A stretch of 64,000 nucleotides of DNA, taken from Bugula neritina (taxonomy: Eukaryota > Bryozoa > Gymnolaemata > Cheilostomatida > Bugulidae). Of the stretch, positions 26,251-37,521 are shown in pieces. Below the pieces are notes generated by a model. It saw only the letters and a program-made list of their open reading frames with translations. It was not told where the DNA came from and searched no databases. A program made the translations under genes and the position numbers. The stretch is taken from positions 8,255,722 to 8,319,721 of the forward strand of contig OZ037766.1 of the NCBI GenBank assembly GCA_964035545.1. Reading direction: 5' to 3'. How positions within the stretch are numbered: position 1 is the stretch's first letter; every line of letters begins with the position of its first letter.

Positions 26251-29200
26251 TTGTAGAAGATTGAAGAGGTTGTGCCATCTGGGAGACCGAGCCATAATAT
26301 ATATTTTCATAGCAGCTTCATACACTCCATGGTAAGTGGCAGCTTGTGATGAATTAATGCAGTAGTGATAGTAACAATTATTGACAGTACTGAACAGTGT
26401 AACACCATTAATAATAATGTTAGTAAACTTGAAACAGTAGGGATGTAGGCTTCTTACGGTTTCTGAATGTAAAACTAATTATGCTATCAATTTATGGTTG
26501 ATACGAATGCTTAATTGCTGACAGACTGTTTGCATAGAACAAGATGACACATGTTTTAGTTACTAGTTATGAGCAGCAAACAGCAAGTTCCAACACCACA
26601 ACTATATAAATAATTATCTATCTAATACCTATCTATTTAATGTTCTAATCTGAACACAATGTCTGTTCTTTATTAAGCTAATGGGACTATTTTTGAAATT
26701 ACATGCTTTGATTTGTCTAAATCAGTGTCCAAAGCCTGTAAACTAATAAGGTTAAGATTATTTATTGTTCTCTGTGGTTCAACTATCCCCACTCTCCCTT
26801 ATATTAGAAAAGCTTTTAAAACTCTGCAAATTAATACAGTTTCACATGATATATTCATAAATAGTAAAGTATTAGCAAATGTACGCAGTTTTTACACTTG
26901 AAACACTAAATTTTGGAATGAAACTCTGAGATGAGCAATTTATTTCCTTTTTGTCTCAACGAAACATAAAACAAATAAACACATTACAAATTGCTATTAA
27001 TTTTCCGCCTTGACTTGGGTTACTATTTATTACATTCTTTAGCAAATGCTGGGCTAAGGGCATGGCCAGTGAAAAGTCTTAATTAGTAAATCTTAGCGTG
27101 CTTAGCCCTAATATTTCATGCAATAAGCAAGACCTGTAGAACAGTTACAATTATTGAATAAAACAAAACCATTTCTCCATTACCATGCACCCACTTCAGC
27201 AAAACAGTATATTAGGTATTTTATAGGTAGTACTTCCTTCGTACCAGGGTTGGGGTCAATTACATGTGAATGTAATTAATTACAATTACCATTACATGAA
27301 GATTTGTCAATTACAATTACAATTATAATTACAGTTAAAAGGTAATGTAATTAATTACAATTACCATTACATGAAGATTTGTCAATTACAATTACAATTA
27401 TAATTACAGTTAAAAGGTAATGTAATTAATTACAATTACAATTACATGGTAATGTAATTAATTACAATTACAATTACTTTTGTTCTCACAGGGAATAACT
27501 AGAGGTTATACAATGTCACTTCTAGGGTCCAACTACCAGAGGCAATGTTAACAGCGGTGAACCTCCTTTGTTCCCAATAGTGACACTATAGGGTCACTCC
27601 ATGCCAAATCAACCAAATTTTAAGGGGTCCCACACCTTTGCTTCTCAGATTTTGCTTATGTTTACACATGTCCGGTGTACTATTCGTGAATATTTCTGAC
27701 ATGACACAAAAACTTTTTGAGAAATAACTACATTTGTGGAAAAAGGTTGGGAAAACCTTTGAGGAAAATTTGTGATTTCTACTTTTAGACCAACTTATAA
27801 ATGTCTATATCTCAACCATATTTTCAGACTGAGCCTTAAAAATTGATGTGGGGGATATTTAAAAAATTTTCAAAATTTACACAAACTTACCCATATTCGA
27901 TGGTTTAGCATATATGCACACAAATTTTTCTGTAGTATGTGTTGGTACTAGTGCAAGTTGATAGGCATTATCAAATTGCACAGCAAATTTTAAGGCTTAG
28001 CCTAGAAAAATGGTTGAGATATAGACATTTATAAATTGCTCTAAAAGTAGAAATCACCAATTTTCCTTACAGTTTTTCCCAACCTTTGTCCACAAATGTA
28101 GTAATTTCTCAAAAGGTTTTCTGTCAGGCCAAAAATATTTAAGAAGAGTACTCAGAACATATGTAGGCCTATTTGGTGTAAATATGAACAAACTCTGAGA
28201 CACAAAGGCACCGGCCATGTGGTGAGTTAGCATGGAATGACCCTATACTATATTGACTTAATCTGAACTTGTTATTTAACAGTAGATATGGTAGGAAAAG
28301 AAAGATTTTTTCAAGATTTAAAAGTTTGAAGTAATTGACATGTAATTATAAAGTAATTGTAAAATTCAATTACATTAGCAATGTAATTAATTACAATTAC
28401 AATTACATTTTTATGCATCAATTACAAATTACATTCAATTACTTGAAAAAATGTAATTAATTACAACCAATTACAATTACAAATTACAATTACCCCAACC
28501 CTGCTTCGTACATATTGAAAATATGCAAGAAGGTTTTTTTTATATAAAAAAGACAATTTAGCATATTCTCAGTATCAACAAAATACATAAGATTTGACAA
28601 CAACTTACTAGGCAACTGTACAACTCTAAAAGTTCCAACACAGCAGGATATTAGTTACAATGCCTACAATATGTTATAATTAGCACGTATTAGTTAGCAA
28701 CCACTTAGTCTTTTATTTGAACAATAACTCTCATTATCTGCAAAGAGCTGTTGATACTTATATATTGATTATTCGGCAGCTTGACAATAATTTATTGCTT
28801 TAAAACTTAGCATGTGAGATAATCTGGCAGCTGTTGTCAGCATTAGGCTACTATACAACAGCAATATCAGTGCCTTGAATTCTACTGCTCTGAATTCGAG
28901 TTTACACCTTCACTGAAAAGAGAACAGAGTTTTAGTTAATTTAACTCTGCCTGACCAAGTACCCCTTTACACCAGCTGAGTGTAATATAGGACTGAGTAT
29001 ACACAAATAAACCCATAGTTTGATTAGACCCAGGTTTATATTGCCTGCATATTGCTCTACTAGCCAATGTAGAAACATTTCCACTTTCTCCATGAAGCAA
29101 CAAAAGTTGCTTAATTTTTATTAATAAAACTTTAAAAAAGACAAATTGTAACTATTCTCTAAAATAGTCATTGTTTAATAACTAAGTATTATACGGGTGT

Positions 29201-31642
29201 AGTCAAGTTATAAATCAATCCTACCAGCATTTTAAGGAAGTTTGTTGGTTGATTTAATGGCTTGCAAGCTTGCATGTTGGCAAGCAGCTATGGGTTTAAT
29301 TTACATGTTTATATTATATATATCTTAACCTAACCTCAGACTGCTATCTTAGTGAAATATATTGTACAGTACATTATGGTTTTCAGTAATTCCAGTAAAC
29401 CACACAACCAGAATTACTGCTAGTAATTATGACCTTCCACCAGCCTTACTAATTATTGCTAATTATCATTATTATCCAGACCTCAGTATTGTATATGCAT
29501 AATTAAGAAAGCAATAATTTGATAAAATAGCAGTTTTCTTTGCTCCTAAAATGTTGCTAACTTATTTTGCTTATAATTTTTAAAGATTCAATATATATTT
29601 AGTTTTATAAATTGTAACTAATAGCATTTTACATGAGTTGAATTGGAGTTTTCTACACTTTGCAGTTATTACCCTATGCTACACTCTAGACCTCTCTGTT
29701 GAGGCTTCCCAATGCCGCTGTATTGTACTTGTTGCCAGCAACAGTCTATAGCTAGGGCTTTTTATGTAGGCTAAACAAAATGTAGTTAGAGCTTTCTAAA
29801 GTTCCCACCGCACTCACATGTATAAATTGTTTAATATTATATATTCTCTGTTATTTGAAGTATATAATTGATAAAATCTTTGTTAAATACTTGGCATATA
29901 GTTGACATTTTTCTCACATTAGTATAACACTCCTGTAGAACAGCTTTTCAATTTAGCTGCCACGTTACTTTAAAAATTTTAACCCAACTATTTACTAGCC
30001 ATTACTGAATTAAAAAGTTATTAATACATATACTGCTACTAGCAGCATTTATTAAGGCTATATTATCATAGCATGTTTGTAATAAGGTAAAGCATATAAA
30101 CAGCGATACTATAACTTATAATCTAAAAATAACATCAAGTGTTGATATATTTCTTTACATACAAATGAGTACCAATCAGTAAATTAATAACACAAGGCTG
30201 CTGCTATACTTCAAGCACTGCATTTTGCTCGTTTGTTATAGTTATATTAATTCTGCAATCACTAACATTTTTTCGTGCAACATATTGAAAAGAATAGAGC
30301 TGAATTCATGTCTAATATAATTAGTATATAATAGTCAATATGTTATTTATTCTAATTATATGGAAAGCTGATGCATGCAAAAAGTCAATTGTAATAAAAC
30401 CTGTAACATTACTCTGTATTTAAACTGCTAATATATTATAAACTGCATATAACTAACTGGTTATGGAATTGTAGGATGGTTTTAAAGAAACACAACATGA
30501 ATGAGATTGTGTGGCTAACATGGCTGGCAACATTATTCTGTGTGGTCTACCAGTTTTCATTCCATGATAAGTAAGTACTAAGTTGACTTTGTGTTTCAGC
30601 AACTGTCAGAAAATATCGACTCTGAAGAATTAAAATATTCAGTAAACAGTTATTGCGAGAACTGCACCCATAATTGCATTAACAAAGCCTTCTAAAGTTT
30701 TAATAAAATTTAGCCTTTGACGGAAGGTTGACTTTTAGCTATTTTATATAGTGAACTGGGTGCTCTTTCTACCTCTAGGTGTGCTTCCTTGGAGATATGC
30801 TTTTATTTGGCTCTGGGAATATGCCCATCAGTGTTTATCACTGAAATGGTAAGTACAGTTTTTAATTTTATTGCAGATATTAATGCAGCATTTACTCACG
30901 TTATGCTACACATTTTAAAAAAAATTCTATTTCATTACTTCAAGATACCGGCTTTACCCTAATTTTAGAAACAAACATAATTTTAGATGCTATTTTCCAA
31001 AATTTTATTTTTTGGCTTCACAAAGATTACAATGAATTATAGCAGAGCAAAATTGACTTCATAAATAGCTATAGACCAAATAAAACATATATGTCAGCTT
31101 AAATAAGAAAAACTCTGTTGATTAGTGATGCACTTCTGTTTTATAAAATATGATAATATTTGCTGATGTACCAAAAGTATTGCTGTTGATAACTCAACAT
31201 TTTAATGAGTAAAAGCTGTAACAAAATTGCTTAAAACACTATTTTTTGTTCATGCACATTTTATGTTTTATTACAAGCTTTATGATGCAGCTAGAATAAA
31301 TTATACAGTATGCGAATAATTGAAATTTTTAGCACCTTATATATTATAGTGAAATATTATATATATTATATAAATAAAATGACAAACATGGAAATTTCAC
31401 ATCTAAGCATGAGTTTTTATGTGTTCTATTTGTAGCATAATAAAGACGGTATACTGGAAATGGCACTGAGTGGGTTTATAGTTATATCAGGAATATTCTT
31501 TTTCAAAGCAGATGGTATGATTCCATTCGCTCATGCAATTTGGCATTGCTTTGTGGCGGCTGGTGCTGCGTTCCATTACTACGCAATTCTAAAATACTTG
31601 TATATACTTACGGCTACACATGATTACGAAGTTATTTCTTAG
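24554..31642 (+). CDS. MMD: MMD-like PAQR family (hemolysin III type) seven-pass membrane protein
   Basis: Seven exons in phase: 24554-24573, 25335-25416, 25700-25857, 26257-26331, 30475-30570, 30779-30848 and 31436-31642, giving 235 residues; human MMD has 238. Family landmarks appear in order: RYMNPRPDD near the N-terminus, [29 protein letters not shown] (the first histidine motif), [18 protein letters not shown], and at the end [25 protein letters not shown] with the HxxxH-type metal-site histidines. Vertebrate MMD proteins are Golgi or lysosomal membrane proteins that influence Ras signalling and macrophage activation. The seven membrane segments expected of the family are present. The start exon is only 20 bases, chosen because its ATG, phase and donor all fit. 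Intron 4 is about 4.1 kb and contains a nested transposon. MMD and MMD2 cannot be told apart at this distance. Confidence 0.9.
26178..26248. repeat. (AT)n microsatellite next to an MMD splice acceptor
   Basis: About 70 bases of pure AT dinucleotides at the end of MMD intron 3. Only CTTTGTAG separates it from the exon at 26257, so the repeat occupies the place of the usual polypyrimidine tract and branch point. Confidence 0.97.
27237..28511. mobile_element. hAT-type non-autonomous element with 8-bp target duplication
   Basis: An element at 27245-28503 begins CAGGGTTGGGGTCAATTAC and ends with the near inverse GTAATTACCCCAACCCTG-like terminus. It is flanked on both sides by the identical 8-mer CTTCGTAC (27237-27244 and 28504-28511), the target-site length typical of hAT transposons. 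Both ends are packed with GTAATTAATTACAATTAC-type subterminal repeats, including a 75-bp tandem unit at 27271-27420. No transposase frame is present, so it is non-autonomous. A second foldback element is nested inside. It lies in intron 4 of the MMD gene. Confidence 0.9.
27589..28245. mobile_element. nested foldback MITE with long inverted-repeat arms
   Basis: This 657-bp element sits inside the hAT-like element. It starts TAGGGTCACTCCATGC and ends GCATGGAATGACCCTA, with TA on both sides, as expected for a TA target duplication. The two arms, each roughly 280 bases, are diverged inverted copies: for example, TTTCTACTTTTAGACC in the left arm matches the reverse complement of the right. The centre near 27840-27990 is unpaired. 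No protein is encoded. The TA duplication is partly ambiguous because the ends are themselves TATA-like. Confidence 0.8.
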
Positions 31643-32983
31643 GGCTATTTCCTACTGATATATTTTAAATAATAATTTCATCTACAAATAACTTTGGAGA
31701 CTTATTGGACAGAAAAGAAACCGACCAATTCCATTTATTTCCATTACATTTAAAAATCCTTTTACAGCTGTTGCTTCTGCAACACTGAATTCAAATCAGT
31801 ATATCCCAGAGTTTGGCTGTGTTTTAGTGCTGTTATTTTTCTTGAAAGATATTTATTTATGCATATTGGATATTAATGTGCACTAGTTCTCAGTAGCTGC
31901 AGGGAAAAATGCAAACCATAAAGTTTGATATTTTTACAATCTCTCTAAATATATAATTGCCATGTCTTTCAATTTTTCTAAAAGATTTTAGCTATGAAGT
32001 TACAAAGCATATTTCATCATCTTTGCTCATGTTTACTTTTTAGTTCTGCTAAATTACTAGCTAGAAACAACCAAAGTGTACAGTTTTTTCCAACTAAATT
32101 ATATTCCTTTAATAAACAAGTATAATTTATCCTTTGTTTAGCTAATAGATACTGGAAAGCATTATCTATAGAATTTGTTAGCATTGTATAAGATACAACT
32201 ATAGAAGACAGTATGAGGTATAGGTTGCACAGGTTTTTATTCATCAGAAACTACACACTATATAAAGGTGCTATTCAATAGCATTATAATATTTTAGTAT
32301 ATAATTTCTAAAAAATACCCACTAAGAGACAGACTTCTTATCAGTGAACTTCCATCTTTTAGAATTTTTTTATGTCATCACAAAATATTTTCCAAGTATT
32401 TTCTATGTAGACTAAATGTTTCTTGTGCTGTTTTTAATTGTTTTTTTACAACACTTTAGTTGCTATAACTTACATAATAAATAACTTTGACAATACCAAC
32501 TCAGCTTTTGTATAATCTAGATATGCAATTGATTCAACTTTGTTTTTTTTAACAAATAAAAACAATGAAGCCAATCAGATAACGCATCATAAAGTCTGAA
32601 AACATTGGTATAGCAGCTCTAATTTATATAAACTCTAAAACATACTCAGGGAATAGCATGTCTTAGAAAAATGCTTTGGCCATTACAATTACTATATCTG
32701 TATATACTGTACAAGCATCATGCATATAGAAAACCAAGCACAAATAAAATGCAATGTGAAATAGGCAATCATTTGACAATATTCAAAACCGACACCTGCC
32801 ATATAGAGATTGTTAACAGCTCCAAGAAACCAGAAACAAAATCACCAAGAACTAAATAAATGAATATGATTGGTCAATGTTTGGCCAATAAGCTCTATAA
32901 TAGCAGGAATTGTAGCAGTGGAGAGATCTCTTTATATATCCTGGTGAGAGGTGTTTCAGCGATGACTAGTGAACTGGAAAGGG
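31643..32983. other. convergent intergenic region
   Basis: About 1.3 kb between the MMD stop (plus) and the RAB28 stop (minus), presumably both 3' UTRs. Short reading frames here lack any recognisable domain. Confidence 0.5.
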
Positions 32984-35900
32984 TTACTGTATGCTACACA
33001 TACTGCTACTCTTCTGGGAATGGACCACAGCTGCTCCAGCCTCTTTCTTAGAGTAATTTGTTATTTCAGCTTTCACTACTTTGTGTTGTAATTCCAAGTC
33101 CATTCTTGTTAATTTTATGTTTAAAATGTCAGCTGCGATCTTCTGAAAGCATGTGTTAACCTAAAACCGGGACCATTTTAAGTTGGAAAACATTTATATA
33201 ATGAATTGGAAACATTTAATTTTTAAATTTTTCAATAAAGCTACATACAGCAGTAATTGTTTCCTTTATAATCTGTTTTTAGCATACAGTGGTTTACTAA
33301 TATAAGTAACAGGGTTTATTAAGTGCATTTACTACAAATCTTGTTAACTAAACGCAATTTGTTGACTGTTGTGACCTATGACAAAATATGAGCCGATAAT
33401 AACATCCAAGCATAATGTCGATATAAGTTTAAATATCTTACAGAGTCACCAGTTTTGGCTGACACATAATGAGAGGACATGCCATGCTGCTTTGCGTAAG
33501 AAGTGTGCTTTTCTAACTTCACAGTTCGCATATGCTCTAAGTCACCTGTAATCAACACAAACCTAGTATAAAGAACTTCCAACTAAATATAACATTACAA
33601 ATTACTATCTATTATGAAACCCTGTTCGCAATTCACTGCTAAAACATACTGTAACTTGTATGCATTCACCCCAACTGCAGTCAACTCACCTTGACTAAGC
33701 TCATTTAATTTATGTCATTTTGATTACCAGGTTTCATAGTATTTTTATTTGTAAAAAGTTAAAGTTATCAACTTTTGGTTTCAATTCACTTGAAATTTTC
33801 TCAGGCTTTCTCTTTCAAATTTGATTACGAATTGCTTCATTTTGAGGAACAAAGCAAATGCAGCAGCAAATAAAAAATAAGTTAAAAAAATAATTAGGAG
33901 CATTACTAATAATGTGAAATATTTGTATTCTTCAATTATATAAATAATTATAAACAGTCAATAAAAATAGTTTTCACTAATATTAATCAAAATTCCAAAA
34001 GACAACTTTTCATAAGAGTTAATATAACTGCTAGTAACCGTGATATGATTTAGGCTATATGATAACACGGAATCTTTTTGTTAGCATAATTCAAGATTAT
34101 TATTTTAGCTGGTACTTTTGATACAGCGATATAAATATTTAGTTTTAAGAAGAAGACAACTCTTGTACAAAAGATCTATCTCCTTAGTTGTTTATATTCT
34201 ATATTTTATAATATAGCAACGCAAATCCTATAGCAAATTTACATACTCATTGGTGACTATTACAGATAAATATAAACATAATAAGCACATAAAAACTATA
34301 GTGTGAGCAGTTTTGGTACTTACTTTTATTGCCTACAAGAGCCAGGTGGGGCTTTCTATACTCCGGCCCCTGAGTTTCAGTAACTTTCTTCACTACACTC
34401 AGCCAATCATCAATGTTTTCAAAGCTGGAATGATTTGTTACATCGTATACCAATAATATCCCCTGTAAAATTCCTAGAATCTTTATAAAAAGGTCACAGA
34501 TAAAAAAATTCAAACTTCCAAACTACATTTTATAACTGTTGGATATGTTAGCCAATCTCATCTAGTTATTTATTCATTTATTCTGTTAAAAATTCAACAA
34601 TGAAGTGCAAGAAACACTATGACACCCAAATTTTACGTTTCTAATGACTATTTTCACAAATCAAGTTATTCAATAAGTATTTAGCAATTTGGAAGAAATA
34701 GAAATTCAAACACTGTGGTAATGATTGGTTGAATAGTAAAATAGGTAATTAGCTTTGTTTTAAACCCATTTGAACACCTGTTCATATAAGATTTTTTAAT
34801 CTCAAAGACTCATGATAATAAAAAGGCTTTATGTGTGCCAATTATTAGGACGTCACCAATAAAGTTATTGGATAAATGATTTGAATTATTCTGACGGTTA
34901 CATTAATTAAACTTAAATAAGGTTTATCCACTCAACAAGGTTTACATGGTGAAGATAAGAAAACTCCAAGTTTAGTGTAACATAACTTGCTAATAAATCT
35001 GGCTGCAAAGTTTTAGTTTCTAGGTATAAAGAAAAAAAATTCTATAAAATAAAATATATGTGTCTGGGTGCTGCTATAAAATACTAAAAATAATTGCGGC
35101 AACCAAAATGTAATTAAACAATTTGCAATCTATACTAAAACAGGTGTAATTATAAGTGACTATTATATAATTTTGTATATGTGCCCTTAGATTTTATGAT
35201 TGAAAGCAGCAGTGAAACTTGAATAGAACTATGCAGCTTTGAATAGAACTGAAATAAAATAATTTAAATGGTTTATCTAAAAATCTCTAGTCAATGATTC
35301 AGTTGCAAAGTAGTGGCTGCAAAATAGTTAAAGCAGTAAACAGGTTTACTTACATCAGCACCATAAATGTACTTATCCAGCATGCCACCTGCTATTGATT
35401 GACCACCAATATCCCACACTTGCATGGCTACATTTGTGTTGCCTATATGTTTCAGAAATAAAATAAGCATGTATGAAAAATAGTACAGTATATTTTATTC
35501 TCCTGTTATGTGGAGTAGATAAAAAGCAATATACTTACCACTTTCTGTACTATCAGTATATTTGAGTCAATTACTGAACTTAATTAGTATTAAAATATAT
35601 GCATCAGAAAATAAATGCTATGAGATTAGAAGACAAAAGTGTCCCATGAAAGCATCATCTAAAGTTAAATAACACATTAACCATGCATTTTTGACAACTT
35701 GTCCTGTTACATGGCAGAATGTATTTTTGTGGTGTACAAAACCATGTTAAATAGAATCAGTGTTCCAAAAAAAGTGCTGGATGATAAAAAATTTTAAGGA
35801 ACAAAATATCTTGTTTATAGTGAACTTTCTTTGCTGGTCATAGTGAAAGAGTGTTTGCTATAGTGATTTCTAGATGCTATGAACACCAAAAAGCTCTAAA

Positions 35901-36624
35901 AATATTTAGAAGAAGGTCACCAAAGTAATTAAAAGTGTTTCGGGGCTTAGAATCTACAAATTAACTAATAACACATTAAGCTCATTCCTAAACAACGCTT
36001 GTCTAATATTAGAAGCAAACAATGGAAATAAAATTCCTACCGTGTTTCAAACACCGCATATTATTTAAACTGTTGCTGTGTCAATACTGTCTATAATTTT
36101 GTCACAAATATCTCGCATTAAAAATTAAATTTCAACATTTTTATAAACTAGATACACCTTTCTAGCTATGGCTACCTGGCAAAACTATTCTTTTCAAAAA
36201 GAAATCCACTCCAACAGTCTGTCTGTAATGTTTTCCAAATTGCTCTTGGGCATACCTTGTAGTGATTGAGGTCTGAAAATAAAGTAAAACAAATCAAATT
36301 CATAAATGCAGCTGCTATATTTGCTGACAGCATATTTTATATTGCATTTGTAATTTATATGTAACATAAAAAATTCATATACAGAGTTGAATGCTATAAA
36401 TATAGTAACATATAACATAATATATTAGAATAGAATATTTGAAATACAGTATTACTTTATAAATTGATTAAAACCAAGCTATTATTTTAACTTTATTCAA
36501 ATAAAAAGTTAAATCACAGTGACAGTAAATTATTTGGGGAAATGCTTACTTTTCCGCTAGAACCATCACCAAGGATCACAATTTTTAATTGTTGGTCAGT
36601 AGTCTCATCTTCTGAATCTGACAT
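32984..36624 (-). CDS. RAB28: RAB28 small GTPase
   Basis: Six minus-strand exons in phase: 36624-36550, 36272-36176, 35442-35354, 34462-34324, 33545-33442 and 33160-32984, giving 226 residues; human RAB28 has 221. The N-terminus [16 protein letters not shown] closely follows the human protein. GTPase motifs are all present: P-loop GDGSSGKT, switch region WDIGGQ, NKSD for guanine recognition, and SAKTGDS. The protein ends in CSIQ, a CAAX box, so it should be farnesylated rather than geranylgeranylated on a double cysteine. RAB28 acts at the cilium with the BBSome and intraflagellar transport. WDIGGQ, with Gly-Gly before Gln, matches the variant switch II of human RAB28. It is head-to-head with attractin across about 0.9 kb. 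Confidence 0.95.
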
Positions 36625-37521
36625 CACGCTATGTGAAAGTCTGTAAAGTTGTAAGTATTTCACTTAAATCCTGCAAACTCTACAAGCATTGTACTTTTGT
36701 TTATCCCAATGAAAACATTGTAAATTAATATTGTTTGCTATAATGAAAAAAAATACATTTAATTGTTGTAGTGTTGAGTTTACCTAGTGGCCTCCGTGGT
36801 GTAATGGTAGCACACTTGCTTGCAAGCCAGAAGATTCGGGTTCGATTCCCAATAGGGGCAATTATTTTACGAGCTTTTTTCGGTTTGTCAAATACCATCT
36901 GACTTTGTTTAGTATTTTCATAATGATAATCAAATTCAATAAGATTTAATAAAAAAAATTTAAAATCTGATTTTGATAAAAATTAAAATAATAAAATAAA
37001 GCTTGCAGTTTAAACTAAAATTTAAATTAAATTTAATTACTCATATTAATGTTCATATTGATATACATGATACATATTCATACCGAATACTATAAGTATA
37101 AGTATAAGAGTAGAACTGATAAGTGATAAGTGATGACCAACATGAACATGAACATTCAATTTCATACTATTGGCACTGGTAGTAAATCTCATACTAAATA
37201 TAATGGTTATTAATTAAAGTAGAATTATTGTCAAAAATTTTAGTGGCAAACTATGATAAACTAATTACTAAATAAACTAGCAAATATCAATATCAATATG
37301 GTTATGTGTGCTTTGGCAGTTCAACATTGACTTGGCACCCACATCGTGTTGATAATTATTGTTTTGGAGTTGCTGTGCGTGACGTATAATCGATTGCCCA
37401 ATGACAGTGCGAAATTCTGAATTTTGACCAATGGAATCCTAATAATTTTTCAGCCTCCAAATCTAAAGCGCTATCTCACCGGAAACTCTACCAATCACAA
37501 ACAGAAGATGGACTGAGGAAC
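36625..37521. promoter_or_regulatory. divergent promoter region of RAB28 and attractin
   Basis: Head-to-head start codons are 897 bases apart, so both promoters must lie here or overlap. The region contains a tRNA-like gene and short direct repeats (AAGTATAAGTATAAG, TGATAAGTGATAAGTGATG and CATGAACATGAACAT at 37092-37155). No TATA box or initiator could be assigned. Confidence 0.4.
36790..36860 (+). tRNA. tRNA-like gene (possible Ala-TGC or Cys-GCA), perhaps a pseudogene
   Basis: A 71-base sequence with acceptor arms GCCTCCG and TAGGGGC plus A, a D arm GTG-TAATGGTAG-CAC, and a T arm TCGGG-TTCGATT-CCCAA with a consensus B box. The anticodon arm CTTGC-TTGCAA-GCCAG has a 6-base loop and one mismatch, so the anticodon cannot be placed with certainty; the loop contains TGC and GCA. 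A T-rich Pol III terminator (GCTTTTTT) follows about 17 bases downstream. The shortened loop and its relative at 18742 suggest a tRNA-derived copy rather than a standard tRNA. Confidence 0.5.
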
